In this document: positions 25,509 to 34,977 of the stretch, one piece after another
Layout of the letters: the number at the start of each line of letters is the position of its first letter
How positions within the stretch are numbered: position 1 is the stretch's first letter
From: Occultella glacieicola
GTDB taxonomy: Bacteria; Actinomycetota; Actinomycetes; Actinomycetales; Beutenbergiaceae
Direction: 5' to 3'
Length of the DNA stretch: 64,000 nucleotides
Assembly: GCF_004353825.1 (NCBI RefSeq)
Contig: NZ_SMNA01000004.1
Coordinates: 455,770-519,769, forward strand
Translations under genes and position numbers: made by a program
Notes under the pieces: generated by a model
Seen by the model: only the letters and a program-made list of their open reading frames with translations
Database searches by the model: none
What the model was told of the DNA's origin: nothing

Positions 25509-26603
25509 ATGTCAGCCGACGGTCACGGTCAGCTCGCCCGCGAGCGTCAGGAACGATTCCTGCGCCTCCTCCGAGCCAAGGGGTCGGTCACCGTCGGCGC
25601 CCTGGCGGCGGAGTTCGACGTCTCCGAGATGACCGTGCGCCGAGACCTCAATGCCCTGGCGGCCCGCGGCCTCGCGGTCCGGGTGCACGGCGGGGCGACC
25701 GTGCCGGACGCGCCGGGTCCGGACGCGACGGCAAGCCCGTCCGATCCTCGGGAACCCCACCACCTGACGATCGGGCTCGTGCTCCCCGGCGCCGAGTACT
25801 ACTGGTCGCCGGTGATCGCCGGCGCCCGGGCGGCCGCGGCGCGGGCCAACGTGCGGCTGATCCTGCGGATCACCTCCTACGAGGCGCGCGAGGACCGTCA
25901 CCAGGTGCAGGCACTGCTCGCCTCCGCGCGGGTGGACGGCCTGATCATCGCCCCGAACCTCGACCGCGAGGGCGGTGGTGACCTGGTCACCTGGCTCGAT
26001 GCGCTACCGATCCCGGTGGTGCTCGTCGAGCGCCGCCCACCGGGGGTGCCGGTGCGCAGTCTGGAGTGGGTGGCGACCGACCATGCCGCCGGCGGGGTGC
26101 TGGCGGTCCAGCACCTGCTCGCTCACGGGCACCGGAGGATCGCCGTGTGCACCGGGCCGACCGCCACCACCGAGGACCTGATCCTGGGCTGGCAGAGCGA
26201 GCTTCGCACGCGCGGGCTCGATCCGGCGGAACAGTTCTCGATGCGCGTCGACCTCACCGAACGCGGTCGGCAGGAGGCCGCCGCCGAACTCGTGGACCGC
26301 TGCGCCGAGACGGGGACGACGGCGGTCATCGTGCACCCGGACATCCTCACGATCAGCGTGGTGCAGCGGTGCCTGGACGTCGGCATCTCGATCCCGGAGG
26401 ACCTGGCGATCGTGGGCTACGACGACGAGGTCGCCGCGCTGATCGATCCGCCGGTGAGTTCCGTGATGCCGCTCAAGCAGGACGTCGGCCGGATGGCCGT
26501 GGAACTCATCCACGCCCGCCTGCTGGAGGGCGATCGCCGGCCGCCGCACCGGCTCACCGTGATGCCGGTCCTGAACGTGCGCAGGTCGAGTACCGGACGC
26601 TGA
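25509..26603 (+). CDS. hybrid regulator: DeoR-type HTH with LacI-type sugar sensor
   Basis: The 364-residue protein has a DeoR winged helix at residues about 12-62 (LRAKGSVTVGALAAEFDVSEMTVRRDLNAL, then VHGGAT). Unlike ordinary DeoR proteins it does not continue with a sugar-phosphate isomerase-like domain. Instead residues about 85-360 match the periplasmic-binding-protein fold of LacI/GalR regulators (LTIGLVLPGAEYYWSPVIAGA, GVLAVQHLLAHGHRRIAV, IPEDLAIVGYDDE). It should therefore sense a free sugar. The start ATG follows GAAGGGG. It is divergent from, and probably represses, the importer/glycosidase operon. Confidence 0.88.
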   Translation: MSADGHGQLARERQERFLRLLRAKGSVTVGALAAEFDVSEMTVRRDLNALAARGLAVRVHGGATVPDAPGPDATASPSDPREPHHLTIGLVLPGAEYYWSPVIAGARAAAARANVRLILRITSYEAREDRHQVQALLASARVDGLIIAPNLDREGGGDLVTWLDALPIPVVLVERRPPGVPVRSLEWVATDHAAGGVLAVQHLLAHGHRRIAVCTGPTATTEDLILGWQSELRTRGLDPAEQFSMRVDLTERGRQEAAAELVDRCAETGTTAVIVHPDILTISVVQRCLDVGISIPEDLAIVGYDDEVAALIDPPVSSVMPLKQDVGRMAVELIHARLLEGDRRPPHRLTVMPVLNVRRSSTGR

Positions 26604-26632
26604 ACTGCCACCGTGGCGCGGGTGCCGGCTCG

Positions 26633-26688
26633 TTGACAGCACGAGGGGCGTGCGGCACAGTGGTGCAAGCACAAGCACGTATGAATAT
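26633..26688 (+). promoter_or_regulatory. promoter with TTGACA and TGGTGCAAG operator-like element (copy 2)
   Basis: TTGACA lies at 26633-26638, a weak -10 (CACAGT) at 26656-26661 with 17-base spacing, then TGGTGCAAGCACAAGCA (26661-26677) and ATGAATAT (26681-26688). It matches the element before the nucleoside-hydrolase/transketolase operon (11103-11163). It precedes the FGGY kinase start by about 40 bases, so a bound repressor would block transcription. The SorC-type regulator encoded at the end of this operon is the obvious candidate. Confidence 0.68.
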
Positions 26689-26724
26689 TTATGATCGGGC
26701 GATGGTGCTGGGAGACGAGGTGAG

Positions 26725-28281
26725 ATGGTCGGGCAGGGCGTGATCGTGGCCGTCGACCAGGGCACGTCCGCGACGAAGGCGATCGCGCTCGACGGCGCCG
26801 GCCGGGTGGTCGCGTCCGTCACCCGGGCACTGGGCCAGTCGCACCCGCGGCCGGGCTGGGTGGAACAGGACGCCACCGCGATCCTGGACGGGGTGCGGGC
26901 GGCGGTCGCCGACGTGCTCGCCCGGGTCGACGCGCCGGTCCTCGGCCTCGGCCTGAGCAGCCAGCGCGAATCGGCGCTGCTGTGGGACACCCGCAGCGGT
27001 GAGCCGCTGGGCCCGGTGCTGGGCTGGCAGGACCGGCGCACCTCCGCCGCGGCCGCACGCCTGGCAGCCCACGATGCCGAGGTGCGCGAGCGCAGCGGGC
27101 TGCCCATCGACCCGATGTTCTCCGCGCTCAAGCTCGGCTGGCTGCTCGACGAGGTGGATCCGGACCGCTCCCGCAGCGCGCGCGGCGAGATCGCCGCCGG
27201 CACCGTGGACTCCTGGCTCGTCCACGCCCTGACCGGCGAGCACCGGATCGAGATCGGCAACGCCAGCCGCACCCAGCTGCTGAACCTGGCCACCGGAACC
27301 TGGGACGAGCGGCTCCTGGACCTCTTCGGCGTGCCGGCGAACGTGCTGCCCCGGGTGGTCGCCTCCACCGGGGCGTCCCTGCCGATCGCGGAGTTCGGGG
27401 GGTTGCGGATCCACGCCGTGCTCGGCGACTCCCACGCGGCCCTGTACGCCCACGGGGTGCGCGAGCCCGGCGCGGTGAAGGTCACCTACGGCACCGGGTC
27501 CTCGGTGATGGGCCTGCTCACCGGCGAGCGCAGGGGGATCGCCGGCGGTGCGGCCGCGGGGGCGGGCAGTGCCGCGGACCCTGCCGACGCGGTGCGCGCA
27601 GACTCCGAGGGGCCGATCCCGGCCGGTCTCGTCGGCACGATCGCCTGGCAGCTCGGCGACGCGCCGCACCAGCTCGCGTTCGAGGGCAACATCCTGGCCA
27701 CCGGTGCCACGATCGCCTGGCTGTCCCGCCTCCTCGGCCGCGCCGTGCCCGAGCTCGCGGCCCTGGCCCGGACCGCCGGCGCCGATCACGGCGTCCACCT
27801 GGTACCCGCGTTCGCCGGGCTCGGCGCGCCCTGGTGGGACCCGGGTGCGCGGGCGGTGCTCTCCGGATTCGACCTCGGTACCGACGCCGCCGTGCTCGCC
27901 CGCGCGGGGGCCGAGTCGATCGCGCACCAGGTGGAGGACGTGCTCGCCGCCGCGGACGCCGCCGGCCCGGTCACCGACGTGCTCGCCGACGGTGGGCCGT
28001 CCGCGGACGACTGGCTGATGCAGCTCCAGGCCGACCTGAGCGGCCGGCGGGTGCACCGGGGCTCCCGCGAGTCCCTGTCCGCCTGCGGCGCCGGCCTGCT
28101 CGCCGGCGACGCCCTCGGCCTGAGCCTCCCCGCTGACTCGGACTCGCACCCGGCCATGACCACCTTCACACCGGCGCTCCCGGCCGGCCGTGCCGGCGAG
28201 CGCCGCGAGGCGTGGCGGCGAGCCGTCCACCTGACCCGGGCGGCGCCGTCGGGCATCGACACAGACCCCATCACCACCTGA
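26725..28281 (+). CDS. FGGY-family carbohydrate kinase, glycerol-kinase-like
   Basis: The 518-residue kinase begins [16 protein letters not shown] (ATP phosphate loop) and continues [43 protein letters not shown] and NASRTQLLN, a pattern close to glycerol kinases. A later [10 protein letters not shown] is the second phosphate-binding loop. FGGY kinases phosphorylate glycerol, xylulose, ribulose or related ketoses. Operon partners (isomerase, SorC regulator) argue for a ketose product of the isomerase rather than glycerol. In the known D-apiose pathway, an apulose kinase acts between an isomerase and a split transketolase, which matches this set. Confidence 0.85.
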   Translation: MVGQGVIVAVDQGTSATKAIALDGAGRVVASVTRALGQSHPRPGWVEQDATAILDGVRAAVADVLARVDAPVLGLGLSSQRESALLWDTRSGEPLGPVLGWQDRRTSAAAARLAAHDAEVRERSGLPIDPMFSALKLGWLLDEVDPDRSRSARGEIAAGTVDSWLVHALTGEHRIEIGNASRTQLLNLATGTWDERLLDLFGVPANVLPRVVASTGASLPIAEFGGLRIHAVLGDSHAALYAHGVREPGAVKVTYGTGSSVMGLLTGERRGIAGGAAAGAGSAADPADAVRADSEGPIPAGLVGTIAWQLGDAPHQLAFEGNILATGATIAWLSRLLGRAVPELAALARTAGADHGVHLVPAFAGLGAPWWDPGARAVLSGFDLGTDAAVLARAGAESIAHQVEDVLAAADAAGPVTDVLADGGPSADDWLMQLQADLSGRRVHRGSRESLSACGAGLLAGDALGLSLPADSDSHPAMTTFTPALPAGRAGERREAWRRAVHLTRAAPSGIDTDPITT

Positions 28282-28289
28282 GGAGACGC

Positions 28290-29270
28290 ATGAGTGACCA
28301 ACGCTACGGCGCGGGAATCTGGCACTTCGCCACCTACGTGGACCGCTATGCCACCGACGGCTACGGCGAGCCGCGCACCATCCTCGACGCGATCGAGCTC
28401 GCCGGGCGGGTCCGGGACCTGTCCGTGGTGGACCTGAACTACCCGTTCTTCGGCGGCGAGTTCAGCAACGACGAGGTCGGCGCCGCGCTGCGCACGGCCG
28501 GGCTCGAGGTCATCGGGATCACGCCCGAGATCTACACCCGGGTGTTCGCCAAGGGGTCGTTCACGAACCCCGACCCGGGCGTGCGGCGGCTCACCCACGA
28601 GCTCGTCACCGAGGCCGCGGGCGTGGTGCGCCACTTCGGCGCCGACTACGTGAAGCTCTGGCCGGGGCAGGACGGCTGGGACTACCCGTTCCAGGTGGAC
28701 CACGGGGCGCTCTGGAAGGCCTCGCTCGACGGCGTCGGTGCGCTCGCGAGCGAGAACCCGGATCTGAAGTTCGTGATCGAGTACAAGCCGCGTGAGCCGC
28801 GGGTGCACATGAGCTTCGACTCGGTATCGCGGACCCTGCTCGGCATCGAGCGGATCGGGCTGCCGAACGTGGGCATCCTGCTCGACTTCGGGCACGCGCT
28901 GTTCGGCGGCGAGTCCCCGGCCGACTCCGCGCAGCTGGCGATCGACTACGGGCGCCTGTTCGGCATGGACGTCAACGACAACCTGCGCGGCTGGGACGAC
29001 GACATGATCGCCGGCAGCGTGCACCCGATCGAGCTGTTCGAGTTCTTCTACACGCTGCGCCGCAACAACTGGGAGGGCGTGTGGCAGCTCGACCAGTTCC
29101 CGTTCCGGGAGGACTCTGTGGAGGCCGCGAACCTGGCGATCGACTTCCTCAAGGCGGTCGAGCGCGGACTGGACAAGCTGGACGTCGCCGGCGTGGTCGA
29201 GGCGCAGTCGCGGCATGACTCGGTGACGGCGCTGCGGCTCGTGCAGCAGGCCCTGTTCACGTCCTACTGA
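28290..29270 (+). CDS. sugar isomerase/epimerase, AP-endonuclease-2-type TIM barrel
   Basis: The 326-residue product belongs to the xylose-isomerase-like TIM barrels, with [37 protein letters not shown] (metal-binding Glu), [15 protein letters not shown] (Asp and His ligands) and GMDVNDN. A metal-dependent aldose-ketose isomerisation feeding the upstream kinase is the simplest role. ATG at 28290 follows AGGAGACGC eight bases after the kinase stop. Candidate substrates are D-apiose, L-rhamnose-like sugars or a pentose. The choice rests on context only. Confidence 0.82.
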   Translation: MSDQRYGAGIWHFATYVDRYATDGYGEPRTILDAIELAGRVRDLSVVDLNYPFFGGEFSNDEVGAALRTAGLEVIGITPEIYTRVFAKGSFTNPDPGVRRLTHELVTEAAGVVRHFGADYVKLWPGQDGWDYPFQVDHGALWKASLDGVGALASENPDLKFVIEYKPREPRVHMSFDSVSRTLLGIERIGLPNVGILLDFGHALFGGESPADSAQLAIDYGRLFGMDVNDNLRGWDDDMIAGSVHPIELFEFFYTLRRNNWEGVWQLDQFPFREDSVEAANLAIDFLKAVERGLDKLDVAGVVEAQSRHDSVTALRLVQQALFTSY

Positions 29271-29303
29271 GCACCGATGGTCGCGGGCAGTAGTGTTCAC
29301 GCC

Positions 29304-30281
29304 ATGTCTTCCGGACCGGGCGGCGCGGGACGCGTCTCGAGCGATCGGATGTCCCTGCTCGTCAAGATCGCGCGGATGTACCACGAGCAGGGGCTGCGCC
29401 AGCCGGAGATCGCCGAACGGCTGCACATCTCGCAGTCGCGGGTCTCCCGGTTCCTGAAGGAGGCCGTCTCGCTCGGGATCGTGCGCACCGTGGTGGTGCC
29501 ACCGCCGGGGGTGTTCTCCGAGCTGGAGGAGGCCGTCCGGGAGCAGTACGGGCTCGCCGATGTGGTCGTGGCCGGGCCGTCCACCGACGATGACGCAGCG
29601 GTGCTCGCCGCGATCGGCGGGGCCGGCGCCGCGTACCTGGAGACCACCCTGATCGGGGCGGAACGGGTCGGCATCTCGTCCTGGTCCGCATCCCTGCTGG
29701 CCGTGGTCGAGGCGATGTCCCCGCGCGCCACCCGTTCCGCCGAGGTGGTGGTGCAGGTGCTTGGCGGCGTCGGGGACCCGCGGGTGCAGGTCCAGGCCAC
29801 CCGGCTCACCGACCGGCTCGCGCAGGTCACCGGTGGAACGGGCCTGTACTTCCCGGCACCCGGGGTGGTCTCCTCGCCGACCGTGCGGGACGCGCTCCTG
29901 GCCGACCCCTACATCTCCGACGTGGCCGCCGCCTGGTCCTCGCTCAGCGTGGTGCTGGTCGGCATCGGATCCGTGCAGCCGTCGCCGTTGCTGGTCTCCT
30001 CCGGCAACGCCCTGCCGGAGGCCGACCTGGACCTGCTGCGCGCGGCCGGGGCGGTGGGCGACGTCTGCCTGCGGTTCTTCGACTCCGACGGCGCCCTGGT
30101 CCCGACCGACCTGCACGAACGGGTCCTGGGCATCAGCGCCGAGGCCCTGCGGGCCATCCCCCGCAAGATCGGCGTGGCCGGCGGGCCGCGCAAGTTCGAG
30201 GCGATCCGAGCCGCGCTCCGGGGCGGCTGGATCGACGTCCTGATCACCGACAGCTTCACCGCCCGCCGCCTCGTCGACTGA
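29304..30281 (+). CDS. SorC/DeoR-type sugar-binding transcriptional regulator
   Basis: The protein has an N-terminal helix-turn-helix (LVKIARMYHEQGLRQPEIAERLHISQSRVSRFLKEA) and a C-terminal SorC sugar-phosphate sensor domain (GGAGAAYLETTL, VVQVLGGVGDPRVQ, RKIGVAGGPRKFEAIRAALRGGWIDVLITD). Such regulators bind a phosphorylated sugar intermediate, here plausibly the kinase product. Three in-frame ATGs are possible (29277, 29304, 29349) and none has a strong ribosome binding site. 29304 gives 325 residues and the usual short leader. It ends the kinase-isomerase operon. Confidence 0.85.
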   Translation: MSSGPGGAGRVSSDRMSLLVKIARMYHEQGLRQPEIAERLHISQSRVSRFLKEAVSLGIVRTVVVPPPGVFSELEEAVREQYGLADVVVAGPSTDDDAAVLAAIGGAGAAYLETTLIGAERVGISSWSASLLAVVEAMSPRATRSAEVVVQVLGGVGDPRVQVQATRLTDRLAQVTGGTGLYFPAPGVVSSPTVRDALLADPYISDVAAAWSSLSVVLVGIGSVQPSPLLVSSGNALPEADLDLLRAAGAVGDVCLRFFDSDGALVPTDLHERVLGISAEALRAIPRKIGVAGGPRKFEAIRAALRGGWIDVLITDSFTARRLVD

Positions 30282-30431
30282 GGCGCCGAGTCCTGCCGCA
30301 GCACCCGATCATCCCGTCCCCGGCGCGCCCGCAAGCCACTCACGACCGGCCTGCCGGACCGGCGTCGCCGACGCGCCGAGACAAGCCCTGCCCAGCCAAA
30401 CCCCTGCCCAGCCAACCCTTAGGAGTTCCAC
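30282..30431. other. intergenic spacer with short direct repeat
   Basis: No gene is visible. The word CCCTGCCCAGCCAA occurs twice in close succession between 30386 and 30418, then TAGGAGTTCCAC serves as ribosome binding site for the next ATG. No clear -35/-10 pair was found. Confidence 0.5.
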
Positions 30432-31778
30432 ATGCTGCTCGACAAGCCGTGGCAACACGGGCGGATCGAGACCTCCGCCGACGGTCACCACTTCCAGCAC
30501 GAGGACGGCACGCCGTTCTTCTGGCAGGCCGACACGGTCTGGCTGCTGCTGACCCGGCTGTCCCTGGCCGAGGCGGAGGAGTACTTCGCCGACCGGCACG
30601 CCAAGGGATTCAACGTCGCCCAGGTGATGGTGATCCACGGCCCGACCAGCGCCACGCTGGAGGGGCGCCTGCCGTTCCTCGACGAGGACCTGACCCGGCC
30701 GGACACCCGCCCGGCCGATCCGGGGGAAGGACTCGACGGGCCCTCCTTCTGGGACCACCTCGAGAAGGTGCTCGAGCTGGCCGCCCGGTGGGGGATCTAT
30801 CTGGGCCTCGTTCCGGTCTGGGGGAGCAACCTCCAGCACGGCGGCCACTCGGACGAGGCCGTTGCCGCCTACGGCACCTGGCTCGCGCGCCGCTACCGGC
30901 ACCACCCGAACATCGTCTGGCTCAACGGTGGCGACCTGCGCGGGGACACCCGGATGCCGGCCTGGCAGGGCCTCGGGGCGGCACTGCGGAAGAACGACCC
31001 CACGCACCTGATCACGTTCCACCCGTTCGGGCGGTGCCAGTCCTCCACCTGGTTCCACACCGAGCCCTGGCTGGACTTCAACATGTTCCAGTCCGGTCAC
31101 CGCGACTACGCGCAGGTCTGGGACGACAGCCCGGCCACCTGGAAGGGCCCCGACAACTGGCGCCACGTCGAACACGACTACCAGCGCTACCCGGCCCGGC
31201 CCACGGTGGACGGCGAGCCCGGCTACGAGGCGATCCCGCGCGGGCTGCACGACCCGGTGCACGGCTACTGGGGACACGACGACTCCCGGCGCTTCGCCTA
31301 CTGGGCCGTGTTCGCGGGAGCGGCCGGCCACACCTACGGCCACAACGCCGTCATCCAGGTTCACAAGCCGGGGTATTCGCCCGCGTACGCCGTCACCATG
31401 GACTGGCGGGAGGGCCTGGTCGCGCCGGGCTCGAAGGACCTGCAGCACCTGAAGAACCTGCTGCTGTCCTACCCGTACTTCGAGCGCATCCCCGACCAGA
31501 CGGTCGTCGTGGGCGAGCCGGGCATCCGGGAGGACCGGCTCGTCGTCACCCGAGGCGAGGGCTACCTGTTCGCCTACCGGTTCACGGGCCGACCGTTCCA
31601 GCTCCGGGGCGAGGTCCTGCCGGGGGAGGAGGTGCGGATGCGCTGGATGGATCCGCTGACCGGTGGCTTCGTCGGGGAGGCGCTGGTGCCGAACCGGGGG
31701 GTGCTCAGCTTCACGCCGCCGGTCGGAGCGAACGGGAACACGGACATGGTGCTGGTGCTCGATGCCCCCGGCTCCTGA
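30432..31778 (+). CDS. DUF4038-type glycoside hydrolase, GH140-like putative apiosidase
   Basis: This is a 448-residue TIM-barrel enzyme of the DUF4038/GH140 group. The start (FQHEDGTPFFWQADTVWLLLTRL) is typical. VWLNGGDLRG places Asp168 as candidate acid/base, and GEPGYE places Glu262 or Glu266 as candidate nucleophile. RRFAYWAVFAGAAGHTYGHNAV is the conserved distal block, and a small C-terminal beta domain follows. GH140 enzymes cleave the apiose branch of rhamnogalacturonan-II. No signal peptide is visible, so it acts on imported oligosaccharides. It lies 150 bases downstream of the regulator gene. Confidence 0.78.
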   Translation: MLLDKPWQHGRIETSADGHHFQHEDGTPFFWQADTVWLLLTRLSLAEAEEYFADRHAKGFNVAQVMVIHGPTSATLEGRLPFLDEDLTRPDTRPADPGEGLDGPSFWDHLEKVLELAARWGIYLGLVPVWGSNLQHGGHSDEAVAAYGTWLARRYRHHPNIVWLNGGDLRGDTRMPAWQGLGAALRKNDPTHLITFHPFGRCQSSTWFHTEPWLDFNMFQSGHRDYAQVWDDSPATWKGPDNWRHVEHDYQRYPARPTVDGEPGYEAIPRGLHDPVHGYWGHDDSRRFAYWAVFAGAAGHTYGHNAVIQVHKPGYSPAYAVTMDWREGLVAPGSKDLQHLKNLLLSYPYFERIPDQTVVVGEPGIREDRLVVTRGEGYLFAYRFTGRPFQLRGEVLPGEEVRMRWMDPLTGGFVGEALVPNRGVLSFTPPVGANGNTDMVLVLDAPGS

Positions 31779-31783
31779 CCCGG

Positions 31784-31830
31784 TTGCGCCGCCCGAGACC
31801 ACCCGTCTAGGGTTTGTTGAAACGTTTTAC
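31784..31830 (+). promoter_or_regulatory. promoter with LacI-type AAACGTTT operator
   Basis: TTGCGC (31784-31789), an 18-base spacer and TAGGGT (31808-31813) form a promoter. Four bases later comes TTGAAACGTTTTAC (31817-31830), centred on the palindrome AAACGTTT. This is the form bound by many LacI-family repressors, placed to block the transcription start of the GH42 gene. The same core lies at 37093-37100 beside the LacI gene. Confidence 0.72.
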
Positions 31831-31859
31831 CACGAACGACGGCGGGAGCTGACGCGGCG

Positions 31860-33917
31860 ATGACGGCACGGATCGGGTTCGGGGCCGCCTACTACCCGGA
31901 GTACCAGCCGACCCCACGCCTGGGCGAGGACCTCCGGCTGATGCGGGAGGCGGGCTTCAGCGTGATCCGGGTCGGCGAGTCGACCTGGAGCACCTGGGAA
32001 CCGGAGGACGGCCGGTTCGAGACCGCGTGGATGCGGGAGGTCCTCGACGCCGCCGCCGAGCACGGCATCGACGTCATCCTCGGCACCCCCACCTACGCCG
32101 CCCCGCCGTGGCTGGCCCGCGCCCACCCCGAGATCGCCGCCGAGGCCGCCCGGGGCGTTCGCCTCGGGTGGGGTGCGCGGCAGGAGATCGACATCACGAA
32201 CCCGACGTTCCGCCGGTACGCGGAGCGGGTGATCCGGCGGATCGTGACCGACCTGGGCGACCACCCGGCCGTGGTCGGCTACCAGCTCGACAACGAGCCG
32301 GGCCTGCTGCTGCTGCACAACGACGCCGTCTTCGCGTCGTTCCGCACCTGGCTCGCCGAACGGTTCGACGGCGTCGCTGACCTGAACGACCGGTGGGGGC
32401 TCGCGTACTGGTCGCACCGGCTGTCCACCTGGGCCGACCTGTGGCGCCCGGACGGCAACGCGCAGCCGCAGTACGCCCTGGCCTGGCGGCTGTACCAGGC
32501 CGAGGTCGTCGCCGGTTTCATCGGCTGGCAGGCGGGCATCGTGCGCGAGCTGGCGCGGCCGGAGCAGTGGCTGACCACCTGCATCGCCTACGACCGGCCG
32601 GCCGCGGACGACCTGCGGATCGCCGCCGAGCTCGACATCGCCTCCGGGAACGCCTACTACCGGATGCAGGACGGGCTGCGGCACCCGGCGCCGGTGCGCC
32701 CGCAGGGCTGGATGACCGACGGCACCTGGAGCGTGTTCCTGTCCGCCGACCGGATGTTCGGCTCCCGGCGGGCACCGTTCCTGGTCACCGAGACCAACGC
32801 CGGGGCGATCAACGTCGCGAACGTCAGTGAGCCCGGCTGGGACGGGCAGTGGCGCCAGGCGGCGTGGGCGATGATCGGCCGTGGCGCCCGGCTGATCGAG
32901 TACTGGCACTGGCACACGGCGCACTTCGGCACCGAGACGCACTGGGTCGGGGTGCTCCCACATGACCAGCGCCCCGGCCGGGTGTACCGCAACATCGCCG
33001 AGCTCGGGCAGGAGATCCGGCAGCTCGGGGAGCGGGTCGCGGCGACCACCCCGGACGCCGACGTCGGCCTCGTGTTCTCGACCCCGTCGAAGTACGCCCT
33101 CGCCTTCGAACCGGTCTTCGGCGACGAGCGTCCCGCGCCCGCCTCGCGCAGCTACCAACGCCTTGTCGAGGCGTTCTACCGGGGTGCCTTCGACGCCGGG
33201 CTGCAGGCTCACGTGCTGCACGACCGGGCGCTGCCGAGCGGCGCCGAGCTCGCCGAGCAGTACCGGGTGCTGATCGTGCCGGGCCTGTACGTGAGCCCCG
33301 ACGGGGTGCTTGCGACCCTGCGCGACTACGTCGCCGCGGGCGGCCACCTCGTGCTCGGCCCACGCACCGGCTACGCGGACGAGTGGGCGGTGGCCCGCCG
33401 CACCCCGCAGCCGGCCGGCCTGGCCGACCTCGCCGGCGCGTCCTACCAGGAGTTCACCACGCTGACCGAACCGGTGCCGGTCACCGGTCCGGACGGCGGC
33501 CGCCTCGGCGCCGCCGAGGGCTGGGCCGAGCTGCTCGAGGCCGACGACGCCGAGGTCCTGGCTCGCTACGACCACCGCGAGCTGGGCGCGTTCGCGGCGG
33601 CGACCACCCTCGCGCGCGGAGCCGGCCGGGTGACCACGGTGGGCTTCGCACCCGACCCGGGCGCTGCCGTCGGGCTCCTGCGGCAGGCCGCCGACCGCAG
33701 CGGCCTGACGCCGTTCACGAGCCGGGCGGCGTCCGTCACGCACTCCTCCGCCACCGGCCCGCAGGAGCGGGTGCACTTCTACTTCAACTGGTCGGGTGAG
33801 GCCGTCACGATCGACTGGCCGGAGGGCCAGAGCGACCGCGACGGCGGCCGGCAGGGCGCGCTGGCGCTGTCCGGCTGGGACGTCCGGTTGCTCTGGGAAC
33901 CGCTCGGCGGGCACTGA
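31860..33917 (+). CDS. GH42 beta-galactosidase
   Basis: The 685-residue enzyme has all parts of GH42. The catalytic TIM barrel starts at FGAAYYPEY, with acid/base Glu146 in YQLDNEPG and nucleophile Glu311 in LVTETNAG. A central trimerisation domain (about 390-610, GLVFSTPSKYAL, VLIVPGLYVSPDG) and a C-terminal beta domain follow. It removes terminal beta-galactosyl or alpha-arabinosyl residues from short oligosaccharides. There is no signal peptide, so the enzyme is cytoplasmic. The LacI-type site in its promoter points to control by the LacI protein at 37136. Confidence 0.93.
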   Translation: MTARIGFGAAYYPEYQPTPRLGEDLRLMREAGFSVIRVGESTWSTWEPEDGRFETAWMREVLDAAAEHGIDVILGTPTYAAPPWLARAHPEIAAEAARGVRLGWGARQEIDITNPTFRRYAERVIRRIVTDLGDHPAVVGYQLDNEPGLLLLHNDAVFASFRTWLAERFDGVADLNDRWGLAYWSHRLSTWADLWRPDGNAQPQYALAWRLYQAEVVAGFIGWQAGIVRELARPEQWLTTCIAYDRPAADDLRIAAELDIASGNAYYRMQDGLRHPAPVRPQGWMTDGTWSVFLSADRMFGSRRAPFLVTETNAGAINVANVSEPGWDGQWRQAAWAMIGRGARLIEYWHWHTAHFGTETHWVGVLPHDQRPGRVYRNIAELGQEIRQLGERVAATTPDADVGLVFSTPSKYALAFEPVFGDERPAPASRSYQRLVEAFYRGAFDAGLQAHVLHDRALPSGAELAEQYRVLIVPGLYVSPDGVLATLRDYVAAGGHLVLGPRTGYADEWAVARRTPQPAGLADLAGASYQEFTTLTEPVPVTGPDGGRLGAAEGWAELLEADDAEVLARYDHRELGAFAAATTLARGAGRVTTVGFAPDPGAAVGLLRQAADRSGLTPFTSRAASVTHSSATGPQERVHFYFNWSGEAVTIDWPEGQSDRDGGRQGALALSGWDVRLLWEPLGGH

Positions 33918-33950
33918 GCGGCACTGAGCGGCACTGAGCGGCCCTGAGCG
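33911..33950. repeat. 10-bp tandem repeat across GH42 stop codon
   Basis: The ten-base unit GCACTGAGCG is repeated three times exactly and once with one change (GCCCTGAGCG). The first unit contains the GH42 stop codon and the array ends before the convergent glycosidase gene. It probably arose by slippage. No function is evident. Confidence 0.85.
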
Positions 33951-33956
33951 GCGGGG

Positions 33957-34949
33957 TCAGGACCGGGCGAGCGCGATCCCGCGCCGCTCGCGCTGCAGGT
34001 AGGAGCCGATCCGGACCGGCTCGGTCAGCGGTGCGACCGCGCAGTAGTAGTGCTCGAGGCGGCCACGGTGGGTGATCACGGCGGGTTTGTGCGCGTAGGT
34101 GGCGTCGACGGAGCCGGGGCCGCCCATGTCGATGAGGACCTGCTCGGACCGGTGCCAGGTGCGCAGGTCGCTCGAGTGGGCGAACGTCTCCCGGGCCCGG
34201 CCGTCGCTGCAGAGGCCGAAGTAGAACATCACCCAGCGGTCGCCGTCCCACAGCACGCACGGGTCCGAGGCGAACCGGTCGTCGAGCGACCCGGGCGGCC
34301 CGTTCCGGACCAGCGGCCCGTCGCCGACCCGCTCCCAGCCGAGCAGGTCGGCCGACCGGGCCGCCCCGGTCTGCTCCTGCCAGCCGCGGGGCGAGGCGTC
34401 CTTGGCGTTGTAGAACAGCCAGAACTCGCCGTCGGTGTGCATCAGCCAGGACTTGTACAGGCCGCCCCGCTCCCAGGCGCCGCCGTCCTCCGGGCGAAGC
34501 TGCGCCCCGTACTCCTCCCAGGTGCGCAGGTCGCGGCTGCGGACGATGCCGACGATGCCGGGGCCCGCCTCGTAGCCCGCGGCCGGGTAGGCATGGAAGG
34601 TGCCGTAGTACCAGCCGTCGATCGCGAGCAGCTCGCCGTCGCCGCGCAGGTCCACGTCGCGCACGATCGAGGTGAGCGCCGCGTTGTAGCGGCGGTGCGG
34701 GGAGTCCGGGTCCCGCCCGAGGATCAGTTCCGGTGTGGACCAGGACGTCCCGTCGAACCAGGACAGGCCGGTCTGGTAGCCGAGGCCGTCCCAGCCGACG
34801 ACCGTCATGCCGAGCCGCCCCCGGTGGTGGAACACGAACGGGCAGTCGACGCCGTGGGAGTGGAAGTCGCCCTCGCGCAGAGTCGGCGCGAGGACCAGTT
34901 CTGGTTCCTTGTGCGGGGTCGCGAGCCGGGTCGCGAGGTCGGCGCTCAT
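33957..34949 (-). CDS. five-bladed beta-propeller glycosidase-like protein (GH43/GH117-like)
   Basis: The 330-residue protein has repeated blade motifs of beta-propeller glycosidases: HSHGVDCPFVFHHRGRLGMTV, LYKSWLMHTDGEFWLFYNAKD, RFASDPCVLWDGDRWVMFYFG and SSDLRTWHRSEQ. This Asp-Pro-x-V pattern occurs in GH43, GH117 and related clans. No signal peptide is present. It is followed on the same strand (upstream) by an alpha/alpha-type glycosidase, and both lie between two copies of the LacI-type operator. Candidate substrates are arabinosyl or galactosyl linkages. The exact family is not certain. Confidence 0.7.
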   Translation of the reverse strand: MSADLATRLATPHKEPELVLAPTLREGDFHSHGVDCPFVFHHRGRLGMTVVGWDGLGYQTGLSWFDGTSWSTPELILGRDPDSPHRRYNAALTSIVRDVDLRGDGELLAIDGWYYGTFHAYPAAGYEAGPGIVGIVRSRDLRTWEEYGAQLRPEDGGAWERGGLYKSWLMHTDGEFWLFYNAKDASPRGWQEQTGAARSADLLGWERVGDGPLVRNGPPGSLDDRFASDPCVLWDGDRWVMFYFGLCSDGRARETFAHSSDLRTWHRSEQVLIDMGGPGSVDATYAHKPAVITHRGRLEHYYCAVAPLTEPVRIGSYLQRERRGIALARS

Positions 34950-34977
34950 GTGGTTCTCCTTCGGGCGGGTGCGTGGG

